A DNA stretch of 64,000 nucleotides. It comes from Haemaphysalis longicornis. Lineage: Eukaryota; Arthropoda; Arachnida; Ixodida; Ixodidae. The position numbers were made by a program, and so were the translations under genes. Positions 23,692 to 33,010 of the stretch are shown here, piece after piece (within the stretch, counting starts at the first letter, position 1; every line of letters starts with the position of its first letter). The DNA lies in the NCBI GenBank assembly GCA_013339765.2, contig CM023452.1:159038977-159102976 (forward strand). The letters are read 5' to 3'. Below the pieces are notes generated by a model, which searched no databases, was not told the DNA's origin, and saw only the letters and a program-made list of their open reading frames with translations.

Positions 23692-24435
23692 AACTTCACG
23701 CTTGTCGCGTCGTATGTGTGCCATTTACATACTCTACGCTGCGGCCAAGGACGGACGGGGGTACTTGTCGCCTTCTCCGAACTCGCCGCGCCCTGTGTAA
23801 CTTGATCCATGTCTTCCGCGCGGTCCGACCGCTATGCGGCTCGCCGCTGGCTGCCGCTAGTGCCTTTCTCTGTCGCCATGTCGCGGCCCTTCAAAGGGCA
23901 AACAAAGTAGACTTATCACCGGTTTCTTGGTAAAAGCAATGATTCCTCTCTGTTTAAACGGTCTGTTCTGTAACCCACGAAACAAATGCCGGGCCAAGAC
24001 CGCGTCCTTAGTTACTACACCACCGCCCCGCTCTTCCCATCTGTGCTCATGCGTTGTCTGTATTTTGTTGTCAGTTCATCTTTCATCCCAGCCGCAGCGG
24101 GCCGACAGAAACCTTGGTCCCGGCTCCCTTCCCCCACCAGAGCCGTTTTCTCACTAAAACCCACCCGCCTTTCCTCTTTTTCTTTCTTTTTTTTAATTAA
24201 ATCCTCTCCACTCAGCAAGTGCCCTGTTGTTACCCGATTTTTTACGTTCTCTGGCGTATTCCCCTCCTTATGAGGGAAGAGGAAGGAGAGACTCTCCCTC
24301 GCATGCAGTGTGCATAAGGATTCGGTGTTCATTGTGGGATTGTCTCCTGAGGAAGGAAGTTCCACTTCCGAATTGTCGGACTAATTGTATAATAAACAAG
24401 TTAAAACGCAAAGTTGTTCTTATCTTTTACCTGAC
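23692..24435 (+). repeat. PLE-1 right inverted arm (pseudo-LTR)
   Basis: About 744 bp, complementary to 19457-20190. It carries AATAAA near its outer end (within TATAATAAACAAG at about 24388) and a hammerhead-like motif at 24340-24381. It ends in TCTTTTACCTGAC, after which about 35 bases lead into (TA)n. The arm probably represents the element's terminal untranslated region. Confidence 0.9.
24340..24381 (+). ncRNA. hammerhead-like motif, PLE-1 right arm, core mutated
   Basis: CTGAGGA at 24347-24353 and the GGAAG/CTTCC hairpin are intact. The following GAAAC of the left-arm copy reads GAATTG here, then GTCGGA. The altered A-residues next to stem III would be expected to impair a hammerhead. 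The motif is otherwise collinear with the left-arm copy. Confidence 0.45.
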
Positions 24436-24470
24436 CGTTTCTTCTGGCCCGTTGCAAAACTCATCGAAAT

Positions 24471-24527
24471 CTATATATATATATATATATAGATATAGAT
24501 ATATATATATATATATATATATATAGT

Positions 24528-24558
<31 letters not shown>

Positions 24559-24560
24559 CT
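24471..24560. repeat. (TA)n microsatellite, right flank of PLE-1
   Basis: TA-dinucleotide tract with a few interruptions (AGATATAGAT, AGTAGA). It directly follows the presumed 3' end of PLE-1 (CATCGAAATC). Confidence 0.9.
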
Positions 24561-24587
24561 TATATCGAGAGAGGAGCCGCTGCGGGA

Positions 24588-24656
24588 TAGCATAATTGGT
24601 CAGTGCACCTCACGCGTTATGCGGAGATGTGGGTTCGACTCCCGCTACCGGAAAAA
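24588..24656 (+). repeat. tRNA-like SINE head
   Basis: GGGATAGCATAATTGGTCAG resembles a polymerase III A box region, and GTGGGTTCGACTCCCGC is a clear B box and T-arm stem. The acceptor stem does not pair and the spacing is irregular, so a functional tRNA gene is unlikely. It is followed by a T-rich stretch. A tRNA-derived SINE fragment is the best reading. Confidence 0.6.
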
Positions 24657-24844
24657 ACGGCGTATTTTTTCGAGTTATAAGTTATATTTTCGTTTATTTA
24701 TTACTGTATCTAGGAAACATGACAAACACACGTAATTCGGCACTATTAAATATTTCGAAAACATCCGAATAGCACTGGCAATGACGCCTGCGACCTTGAT
24801 ATATGTCCTTACCGAGTCCCCCGTCTCGTATCTTTAATTCGCTT

Positions 24845-24910
24845 GGTATATGTGTATGTATATATAAATAATATATATATAAATATATATAGATATATAT
24901 AGTCTATATA

Positions 24911-24942
<32 letters not shown>

Positions 24943-24987
24943 GTCTATATATATACATATATGTGTGTGTGTGTGTATGTGTGTGTA
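24845..24987. repeat. compound AT/GT microsatellite
   Basis: TA-rich tracts with short interruptions pass into (TG)n at about 24960-24987. No coding content. The YIYI and HTHT open frames across it are repeat artefacts. Confidence 0.85.
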
Positions 24988-25040
24988 GCGAATCAGAATA
25001 GGAAATGAGGGGCTCGTTGAAAATAACACAGATATAGGAG

Positions 25041-25225
25041 TTGCCAGTCAAGAAAACCTCGGAAAGCAAAGGGGTTATCGCACCAGACCGGTATTCTGGA
25101 GGTCGCGGGTTCGGATCCCACTTGTCGGGCATTTTTTCTCCACTTTCTTTTTCCAAATTTTTCATCTCTTTCATTAACCTACCATATCCTCCCCTTTGTT
25201 TTCGGAGGTTTTCTTGACTGCCAAA
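25041..25225 (+). repeat. foldback element enclosing a tRNA-like B box
   Basis: The left arm 25041-25074 (TTGCCAGTCAAGAAAACCTC and following bases) is the reverse complement of 25191-25225 (GAGGTTTTCTTGACTGCCAA at its outer part) apart from a few mismatches. The approximately 116-base interior holds GTCGCGGGTTCGGATCCCAC, a B box/T-arm, and then a T-rich stretch TTTTTTCTCCACTTTC. This can be read as a tRNA-derived SINE whose tail is complementary to its head, or as a foldback transposon. It abuts the (TA)n next to PLE-2. Confidence 0.6.
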
Positions 25226-25230
25226 TCCAA

Positions 25231-25233
<3 letters not shown>

Positions 25234-25305
<72 letters not shown>
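25234..25305. repeat. (TA)n microsatellite, left flank of the PLE-2 pair
   Basis: About 70 bp of TA dinucleotides lead directly into the 3' terminus of the minus-strand PLE-2 copy, which begins (plus strand) GGGAGTAGTAGGACTTTG at 25306. Confidence 0.9.
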
Positions 25306-25308
<3 letters not shown>

Positions 25309-25374
25309 AGTAGTAGGACTTTGAAGATGGTAGAGAACACAAGAGAAGAAAAACTTCGAACAAGGTAAAAGCAC

Positions 25375-25423
25375 GATTGTGGCCTACGTTTCAGCAAAGA
25401 GAACTTGCTTTCCTCAGGGCAAT
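25375..25423 (-). ncRNA. hammerhead-ribozyme-like motif, PLE-2 copy a
   Basis: Read on the minus strand: GATTGCC, CTGAGGA, a hairpin AGCAAG/CTTTGCT, GAAAC, GTA, GGCCACAATC. GATTG pairs with CAATC and CC with GG to form stem I with an internal loop, as in natural type I hammerheads. The conserved core CUGANGA...GAAA...NUH is present with GUA as the predicted cleavage triplet. Stem III is minimal. One extra A precedes stem II. The motif lies about 25 bases downstream of a TATA box. Confidence 0.6.
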
Positions 25424-25442
25424 CTCTCGCCTGGCAGGCACG

Positions 25443-25452
25443 GTTTATATAG
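25443..25452 (-). promoter_or_regulatory. TATA box in PLE-2 copy a terminal region
   Basis: On the minus strand the sequence is CCTATATAAACC. Its distance to the hammerhead-like motif (about 20-30 bases) would place the transcription start at or just before the ribozyme. The same arrangement recurs in the other two PLE-2 copies. Confidence 0.5.
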
Positions 25453-26151
25453 GGGTAGAACCCCAGGTGAAAGGAGAGGGAAAGATGGAAGGGAAACTGA
25501 GCAAGCTGATTTGTTTGGGAGTGTGTCGGGGGAGAGATTGAGGGGCCAAGAAGGTTGTCTAGTTTGCGCCGTGAAGTAGGTCACACGGAAGTCAGCTGGT
25601 GGTTGATATTCGTGGAATTTTTGGAGAGAGGATGAGAGAGTGTTTATTGACCCTCCGCGGGGTTTAGGGAAAGGATGTCAGAACCGCCGGAAGCAGACCA
25701 GGCGGTGAGGGTGGGATCCTTATCAAAAACTATCTGCAAGCCTCAGGTCAAAAGAAAAGATAGGGACGGGGGGAAAAACTAACTAGGTCAAGGAAAAAAG
25801 AAAACAAAGGCAGAACAAAATCAGGTAGGGAAACCACATAAACTCACACACAAAAGAAAAAGCAATGACCCGGCAACTGAAATGGCACGTGTCACCCACG
25901 CAACATTCCTGGAACAGGCCTGTCCTGAAACTCAAAAACGAAAAGATAAAGTTAGAGTGACGTACGGGGCACAAGACCACGCGAAGTAAAAAAAAGAGAG
26001 AAATAAAATAAATAAAATTGAATTCAAAAAGCAAAGGTTGGAGGGATGAGGGCGAGTATTACGCTAGACGCTAAGGAATAAAAAAAAAGAAATTAGGTGA
26101 CCAGGTACAGAGCAGAGTGAACGGTCATAGTCTTTGGATGAGGTATATGCA

Positions 26152-27890
26152 CGAAAATGGCTAATGCTGTATTCCCGGTGAATATCGCAAGGATTCCAAG
26201 TTGCCCTTAGACGCATTAATTCCAGCAGGTTCCATGGAGTTGAATTTGTGAATTAAGTAGGATTCTCGGTATTTCCTGTCCCTAGGAGACTTAAAATTTG
26301 ACTAAAGTATATATAACTTCAGGTCATCAAAATTGTGGCCTGGTTGGTTGAAATGCTGCGCTACAGCTATGGAGGATTTGCCAAGAGTATCTGCCCGGTG
26401 ACCATTAAGCCGTAGGCTCATAGGTTGACTCGTTTCACCTATATACTGTTTGTGGCACATTGAGCATTCCAACATATACACAATGTTGGATGAAGTGCAC
26501 GTAAAACTTGAATTAATCTTGTGGACATAATTACTGGCTGTGCTTTTTACAACGCAGTCTGTTTGCAGGTGCCTACAAGTCTTGCATCTGGGGCGGGAGC
26601 AGCTGGCTATGACTGGTTGCTTAGAAAGCCCTGTTTTAGCATGCACTAAAATATCTCTTAGATTCCTGTTTCTCCGGTAGGTAACCCTTGGTGTTTCCGG
26701 GAAAGTATTTTTAAGTCGGTCGTTACTGTCTAAAATGGGGTAGTACTTCCGCAGTATATTGTTTACGTTTGGGAGGGCGTTTGAAAATTTAGTTATTAGG
26801 GCAGGTGGCCTGGCGCTTTCGTTTTGCCGCTGTTTGTTGAGAGCGTCATCCCTTTTGAGATTAGACACACGTTGGTACGCCTGATCAAGCAAACTTTTGT
26901 GGTGGTTCCTGTTCATAAGGGTGGCCTTGAGTTCGTCTAGGGGCTCTACGTAGTCACTGTCATCACTGCATACTCTTCTAAGCCTGGTGGCTTGTACTAC
27001 AAAGATCCCTTGTTTGCAGTGTCTGGGGTGATGGCTTTTATAATCTAGGTACTGCTGCCTGTCTGTTGGCTTTCTAAAAAGCGTGGTTTTAACTTTACCG
27101 TTGTCTAGAATGACGGTAGTATCTAGGAAGTTCACTTCTTTTTCAGAATACTGGCAGGAGAATTTAATAGTCGGATGCGAAGAATTGAGATGGGATATAA
27201 ACGTATCTAGAGTCGCGCGACCGTGTTCCCAAATCATGAAGATGTCGTCTATGTAGCGGAGGTAAACCTGAGGTTTATGCGGAAAAGAGCTTAATAGGGT
27301 ACCTTCAAGTTGCCCCATGAAAATGTTGGCATAGGTCGGTGCGAATGGAGTACCCATGCTAGTTCCAAAAACTTGCAAAAAGTAAGAAGAGTCAAATTCA
27401 AAATAATTGAGAGTTAGAACTAGTTTTAACAAAGTTATGTACACTTCTGGTGCAAGTTGGTGCGGGTTCACTGATAGAGATTTTGAAATCGCTTCAATTC
27501 CTTTGGCGAACGGAATGTTTGTATACAATGCAGCAACGTTAAGAGTAACAAGGAGGGTTCCACTGGGTAGGCGACCCGCCCATATTTATCTCTTCTATTA
27601 TGCGGAGGAAGTGGGGGGTGTCCTGAACGAATGAAGGAAAAAGAGCCGGAATGTCGGAGAGGTGATGATTCAGAAACAGAGATAGTGCTTCGGTTGGGAT
27701 ATTGTTATTCGAAACTATGGGTCTGCCAGGAATGTCGGCAGTGACAATAATTCTACGGGGACTTTATGGACTTTTGGGAGGGGGTAAAAACGTCCTGCAT
27801 GCTTATTATTCGGTTTCATGAAATTCAAGTCAGTAGTCGTTATTAATTCTCTAGATCGTAGATCTGTGAGGCTCTGAAGGATTTTTAGAC
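26152..27890 (-). pseudogene. PLE-2 copy a RT + GIY-YIG reading frame
   Basis: A 408-codon uninterrupted frame (27528-26302) carries the B motif GTSMGTPFAPTYANIFMG (residues 55-72), the catalytic YIDDIF (92-97), NFLDTTVIL (133-141), TLFRKPTDRQQYL (149-161), a Cys-rich RPRCKTCRHLQTDC linker (about 309-322), and GIY-YIG as VYMLEC...YIGET (350-366) with a downstream RLNGHR. Upstream, in broken frames, are FYPLPKVHK and the A-motif region LYTNIPFAKG. An in-frame TAG after KLYIL cuts off the conserved tail SNFKSPRDRKYRESYLIHKF, which is still readable. Truncated N-terminally and interrupted, it is probably inactive, although RT and nuclease catalytic residues look intact. Confidence 0.9.
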
Positions 27891-27897
27891 TGTATTC

Positions 27898-28499
27898 CTG
27901 GAACTAGCATGGGTACTCCATTGGCACCGACCTATGCCAACATTTTCATGGGGCAACTTGAAGCTACCCTATTAAGCTCTTTTCCGCATAAACCTCAGGT
28001 TTACCTCCGCTACATAGACGACATCTTCATGATTTGGGAACACGGTCGCGCGACTCTAGAAACGTTTATATCCCATCTCAATTCTTCGCATCCGACTATT
28101 AAATTCTCCTGCCAGTATTCTGAAAAAGAAAAGAACTTCCTCGATACTACCGTCATTCTAGACAACGGTAAACTTAAAACCACGCTTTTTAGAAAGCCAA
28201 CATACAGGCAGCAGTACCTAGATTATAAAAGCCATCACCCCAGACACTGCAAACAAGGGATCTTTGTAGGACAAGCTACCAGGCTTAGAAGAGTATGCAG
28301 TGATGACAATGACTACGTAGAGCCCCTAAACGAACTCAAGGCCACCCTTATGAACAGGAACCACCCCAAAAGTTCGCTCGATCAGGCGTACCAACGTGTG
28401 TCTAATCTCAAAAGGGATGACGCTCTCAACAAACAGCGGCAAAACAAAAGCGCCAGGCCACCTGCCCTAATAACTAAATTTTCAAACGCCCTCCCAAAC
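27898..28499 (+). pseudogene. PLE-2 copy b RT segment (5' of nested insertion)
   Basis: An open frame from 27909 encodes MGTPLAPTYANIFMGQ, LRYIDDIFMIW, NFLDTTVILDNG and TLFRKPTYRQQYL, ending FSNALPNV at the PLE-3 junction. Differences from copy a include Leu for Phe after GTP, Tyr for Asp in RKPTxRQQ, and Lys for Val before NFLD. It lacks the RT N-terminal half (fingers and motif A) because of 5' truncation and so cannot be active alone. Confidence 0.9.
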
Positions 28500-29820
28500 G
28501 TTTGTTGGTTTCAATGATGGTATTTTTCTACAGAAGTCGGGTGTGTGCATTGGCTCGAAGGTGGCTCCATTATTAAGTGACATTTTTCTGTGTAAGGTTG
28601 ATCGTGCCTTAGAGAGAGAATTGTCGGGCATGGTTAAAAAAGTGTACAGGTATGTCGACGATTATATTGTGTTTGTTGATAAGTGTTCCATTCTCCGCGG
28701 TATTGCGGATATACTGAAGGTATTTAAAGAAAATGGTATGGGACTTAAGTACACATTTGAAGTAATGAAAGAAAATTGCATTCAATTTCTTGACCTCTCC
28801 CTAAAATTCGGCGAAGAACATGTTTGCTGGAAATTCGCCCCCAGATCAGTTAAGCCCTTGTTAAACTATAAGTCAGGCCATAGTAAACTTGTGAAAACTC
28901 TATAGCGTTCTCTAGCCTACGTTCTGCCCTGTTTAAATCTTGTGTGCACTCAATGGGCGCCAGTTTTAAGGAACAGGTAAAAAAAAACTTACGGAGGCGG
29001 GTTTTCCAAACTGTGCCTTGGCCTCAGCGTGTAATAAACTGGTCAAAGTAGTAAAAGGGTGTGAAAAGCCTGCCACTCAGAGGGAACCAGATCAACGAAA
29101 AAAGTATGCTGTTGTTCCGTATATTCACCGGACCACCCATAGGTTGAAGAAGATAGCGTCTAGATATGGGGTGCAGGTTGCCATATCTGCCCCAAATAAA
29201 CTCGGTAGAGTGTGTGCTTTAGTTAACCGAAAGAAGCAAGGTTCCGGCGCCTATATCTACAAAGATTGCTCGGTTAAACACAATAATAAGTATGTCACTT
29301 GTTGTATTTGTGTTGTTTACCAAATACCGTTATCATGTGGACGGGTATACGTCGGCCAGACGGGCCGTTGTATTAATGTACGTTTAAGAGAACACTTCAA
29401 TTCGTTGAAGGGAACGCCGACGTCCCACATGTCAGAACACTGTCGGTCATGCTCCACGCCTTCATGCGAGCCCATACTTGATAAAACTGTCATTCTTTTT
29501 AATCATTCTAATCAGCGTAAACGTGAAATAATAGAGGCTTCACACATAACAAAGCTCGGTGACGCTTGCATTAGTCATGCCTCAGTATGTTTGCAAGAGA
29601 AAGAAGTAGCTTTTCTTGATTGCCGATAAAGGTTTTGATTCTGCTTGTTCACTCTTTTTCTGATTGTCTGAGGCGATACCAACGGAGTGCACGCGCTTTT
29701 TACTTGTGACCTTGTATATAAATATGTTTCTTTTCCAATAAACCCCAGTTGATAGTCAGCGCTCGTCCTGTTTTTGCTCTTCTCTGTGTTTCGTCTTCTG
29801 CGCTGTTTAGTCACCATGTC
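28500..29820 (+). repeat. PLE-3 upstream pseudo-LTR (truncated copy)
   Basis: 1321 bp, nearly identical to 31090-32410. I noted an A-run one base shorter near 28894, an A-run two bases longer near 28985, one substitution near 29252 (TAT for AAT) and a T-run one base shorter near 29502. It encodes the RT B motif (GVCIGSKVAPLLSDIF), YVDDY, and in another frame (29018-29629) the GIY-YIG domain and full C-terminus ending EVAFLDCR. AATAAA lies at 29737-29742. The terminal ATG of this repeat opens the reading frame of the next copy. Confidence 0.95.
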
Positions 29821-32217
29821 GCAACACCAACTCGCCCAACTTTCCATCCTGCTGCAGTTCATTTCTTTTTCAACGGGCTCTTTTCAGTGTTTAACCTTCG
29901 ATCCCTCTAATCCAGCGAACCTTGCTTCGCTCATTGCCGCGTGCAATGTAAAAGCGCGCATCGCCTCTTGGCATTTAAGGATCGGGTCCTGTCCAGAAGA
30001 CGTCCAGCGAGTGTGCGGATGGCTGCAACCCACTCCTGCTCGCTCCAGGCGTTACTGCAGAATGTTCTCGGAGGAGTGGCGTAGGCAAGCCCGATTCTTT
30101 CGGGATTGCCTTAGGACTCACTGCGGCGGGCGATCCCGTGACCGTGAATATAGGGGTTGGTGCACAACGATCGACCAGACAACCGAGTTCCTGTGGCAAG
30201 CGGTGCGTCCCACCCTACCAAAAAAAGGAAAAAGCGCATCCCACGCAAGGCCGCCTACTCACTCTCGGTGAAGTTGAACTGCCCGACCGCCATCGCCGAG
30301 TGCTGGAGTTGGGCCCCAAGTTCTGCTTTGAACCTCGGCTTCAGCCCGTCGACAAAGTCGTCTTGGCCAGAGGAATCAGCAGACACGCCGATGAGGATGA
30401 ACGAAGCAGGTGTGTAAATGAGTGTGTGGAAGCCTTTGCCCGCTCGTCGGGAGAACCTCGGAAGCGCAACCCTGTAAAACCGTTAGCAGAGTACTTGGTT
30501 TCTCACGATCTTCGCGCCCTTGTATCTGATAAGGAAGGCTTTTTCTTTGTTTTACCTGAAGGAAAGTATCAAGAGAAGGCCATGTCTGCCGTGGATAAGA
30601 ACTTTAAGAAGATGAGCGTTAACCGGCGGAAAAGAAACAGCAAGCCTTGTCCCTACTTGAGGATCTGAACCTCGAGAGTGTAGCCCAATATGTTAAAAAA
30701 GCCCCGAAATTAAATCTAGAGGTCTTCTTTACCGCCAAAACCCATAAAACCGACATTCCTTTCCGCGCCGTCGTGTCTGAGAGGGCCACTTGGCAGATTC
30801 ACGTGTCCGCGTACTTGCAGAAATGTCTTATGTCTCTGAATCTTGCCCAGCCTTTTCTCGTCAAGAACTCAGAAACGATAATAGAGTATTTAGAAAATGA
30901 ACATCTTGCTAATATCGGAGCCTTTAGCATCGACGTTGAAGACATGTACTACTCGTTGCCTCAGAACCCCCTTTTGGTTGCAGTGGAAGAATGTATTAAG
31001 GTCGATAATGACGAATTGGCCTTCAGAAACTGTAGTGGAATAAGTGTGGAATCCTTTCTAGAACTGCTCTCTTTTTATTTGAATTCTACGTTTGTTGGTT
31101 TCAATGATGGTATTTTTCTACAGAAGTCGGGTGTGTGCATTGGCTCGAAGGTGGCTCCATTATTAAGTGACATTTTTCTGTGTAAGGTTGATCGTGCCTT
31201 AGAGAGAGAATTGTCGGGCATGGTTAAAAAAGTGTACAGGTATGTCGACGATTATATTGTGTTTGTTGATAAGTGTTCCATTCTCCGCGGTATTGCGGAT
31301 ATACTGAAGGTATTTAAAGAAAATGGTATGGGACTTAAGTACACATTTGAAGTAATGAAAGAAAATTGCATTCAATTTCTTGACCTCTCCCTAAAATTCG
31401 GCGAAGAACATGTTTGCTGGAAATTCGCCCCCAGATCAGTTAAGCCCTTGTTAAACTATAAGTCAGGCCATAGTAAACTTGTGAAAAACTCTATAGCGTT
31501 CTCTAGCCTACGTTCTGCCCTGTTTAAATCTTGTGTGCACTCAATGGGCGCCAGTTTTAAGGAACAGGTAAAAAAACTTACGGAGGCGGGTTTTCCAAAC
31601 TGTGCCTTGGCCTCAGCGTGTAATAAACTGGTCAAAGTAGTAAAAGGGTGTGAAAAGCCTGCCACTCAGAGGGAACCAGATCAACGAAAAAAGTATGCTG
31701 TTGTTCCGTATATTCACCGGACCACCCATAGGTTGAAGAAGATAGCGTCTAGATATGGGGTGCAGGTTGCCATATCTGCCCCAAATAAACTCGGTAGAGT
31801 GTGTGCTTTAGTTAACCGAAAGAAGCAAGGTTCCGGCGCCAATATCTACAAAGATTGCTCGGTTAAACACAATAATAAGTATGTCACTTGTTGTATTTGT
31901 GTTGTTTACCAAATACCGTTATCATGTGGACGGGTATACGTCGGCCAGACGGGCCGTTGTATTAATGTACGTTTAAGAGAACACTTCAATTCGTTGAAGG
32001 GAACGCCGACGTCCCACATGTCAGAACACTGTCGGTCATGCTCCACGCCTTCATGCGAGCCCATACTTGATAAAACTGTCATTCTTTTTTAATCATTCTA
32101 ATCAGCGTAAACGTGAAATAATAGAGGCTTCACACATAACAAAGCTCGGTGACGCTTGCATTAGTCATGCCTCAGTATGTTTGCAAGAGAAAGAAGTAGC
32201 TTTTCTTGATTGCCGAT
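29816..32217 (+). pseudogene. PLE-3 reverse transcriptase + GIY-YIG protein, three frame breaks
   Basis: The frame starts at ATG 29816, the last bases of the upstream pseudo-LTR, with MSQHQLAQLSILLQ. It shifts near 30225 (A-run) to LTLGEVELPDRHRRVLELGP and again near 30633. From 30647, 481 codons stay open: KTHKTDIPFR (residues 31-40), the A motif FSIDVEDMYYSLP (93-105), the B motif GVCIGSKVAPLLSDIF (162-177), catalytic YVDDY (199-203), FLDLSLKF, and GIY-YIG as VVYQIP...RVYVGQTGRCINVRLREH (about 419-446). A one-base-longer T-run near 32085 stops it after KTVILF. The upstream repeat shows the uninterrupted C-terminus. All catalytic residues look intact and all three breaks sit in homopolymers, so the element may be young, or the breaks may be assembly errors. 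Confidence 0.9.
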
Positions 32218-32410
32218 AAAGGTTTTGATTCTGCTTGTTCACTCTTTTTCTGATTGTCTGAGGCGATACCAACGGAGTGCACGCGCTTTTTACTTGTGAC
32301 CTTGTATATAAATATGTTTCTTTTCCAATAAACCCCAGTTGATAGTCAGCGCTCGTCCTGTTTTTGCTCTTCTCTGTGTTTCGTCTTCTGCGCTGTTTAG
32401 TCACCATGTC
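31090..32410 (+). repeat. PLE-3 downstream pseudo-LTR (3' part of the longer copy)
   Basis: Direct repeat of 28500-29820. It includes RT from the B motif onward, the GIY-YIG domain, the 3' untranslated region with AATAAA at 32327-32332, and the block GATAGTCAGCGCTCGTCCTG shared with the older PLE fragments at 14.8-16.2 kb. The 3' end ...GTTTAGTCACCATGTC is directly followed by the resumed PLE-2 frame. Confidence 0.95.
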
Positions 32411-33010
32411 GTAAACAATATACTGCGGAAGTACTACCCTATTTTAGCCAGTAACGACCGACTTAAAAAGACTTTCCCGGAAGCACCAAGGGTTACCTAC
32501 CGGAGAAACAGGAATCTAAGAGATATTTTAGTGCATGCTAAAACAGGGCTTTCAAAGCAACCAGTCATAGCCAGCTTCTCCCGCCCCAGATGCGAGACTT
32601 GTAGGCACCTGCAAACAGACTGCGTTGTAAAAAGCACAGCCAGTAATTATGTCCACAAGATTAATTCAAGTTTTACGTGCACTTCATCCAACATTGTGTA
32701 TATGTTGGAATGCTCAATGGGCCACAAACAGTATATAGGCGAAACGAGTCAACCTATGAGCCTACGTGTTAATGGTCACCGGGCAGATACTCTTAGCAAA
32801 TCCTCCATAGCTGTAGCGCAGCATTTCAACCAACCAGGCCACAATTTTGATGACCTTAAGTTATATATACTTTAGTCAAATTTTAAGTCTCCTAGGGACA
32901 GGAAATACCGAGAATCCTACTTAATTCACAAATTCAACTCCATGGAACCTGCTGGAATTAATGCGTCTAAGGGCAACTTGGAATCCTTGCGATATTCACC
33001 GGGAATACAG
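32411..33010 (+). pseudogene. PLE-2 copy b GIY-YIG segment (3' of nested insertion)
   Basis: The frame resumes with NNILRKYYPILASNDRLKK and RNRNLRDILVHAKTGLSKQ. The Cys-rich linker RPRCETCRHLQTDC follows, then GIY-YIG (VYMLECSMGHKQYIGETSQ) with RVNGHRADT. The second linker Cys of copy a (SMCHKQ) is Gly here. The same TAG after LYIL as in copy a is present at about 32873, followed by the still readable SNFKSPRDRKYRESYLIHKF tail. Confidence 0.9.

Larger units (their letters stand above)
19457..24470 (+). mobile_element. PLE-1: Penelope-like element with long inverted arms
   Basis: About 5 kb bounded by (TA)n on both sides. The left arm (19457-20190) is the reverse complement of the right arm (23692-24435). 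Between them lie an SGNH-esterase-like scrap and a decayed plus-strand RT/GIY-YIG reading frame. The right end carries about 35 extra bases (24436-24470) before the (TA)n that the left arm lacks. This suggests the right end is the true 3' terminus and the left arm is a partial inverted copy. Inverted partial copies of this kind are described for Penelope elements. Multiple frameshifts and stops make it non-autonomous. Confidence 0.85.
25306..27897 (-). mobile_element. PLE-2 copy a: Penelope-like element, 5'-truncated
   Basis: This minus-strand copy runs from the middle of the RT N-terminal region (27897) to the complete 3' end (25306), which abuts (TA)n. It contains the RT and GIY-YIG reading frame, a TATA box and a hammerhead-like motif in the terminal region. 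At 27897 it meets copy b head to head, making a near-palindromic pair with arms of about 2 kb and a unique spacer of about 530 bp belonging to copy a. Confidence 0.9.
28500..32410 (+). mobile_element. PLE-3: Penelope-like element with direct pseudo-LTRs, nested in PLE-2
   Basis: A 3.9-kb insertion in the PLE-2 reading frame. It consists of a 5'-truncated copy (28500-29820) followed directly in the same orientation by a longer copy (29821-32410) whose 3' part (31090-32410) repeats the first. This tandem truncated-plus-full layout is the classical Penelope pseudo-LTR structure. Possible target duplication is CGT (AAACGT at left, CGTAAAC at right), but the element itself has ACGTTTGTTGG at that point, so this is ambiguous. 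PLE-3 belongs to a different PLE branch from PLE-2 (YVGQTGRC rather than YIGETSQ). Confidence 0.9.

Noticed and set aside
19457..24435. PLE-1 as a DNA transposon with long terminal inverted repeats
   Set aside because: The enclosed protein is a Penelope RT/GIY-YIG, the outer ends are unequal and no target duplication is seen. Inverted partial copies explain it better.
24588..24656. A functional tRNA gene
   Set aside because: The B box is good, but the acceptor stem does not pair and the D-arm is irregular. A SINE head is more likely.
28500..32410. PLE-3 as an LTR retrotransposon because of its direct terminal repeats
   Set aside because: The repeats contain coding sequence for RT and GIY-YIG and there is no TG...CA border, primer-binding site or integrase. 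They are pseudo-LTRs.
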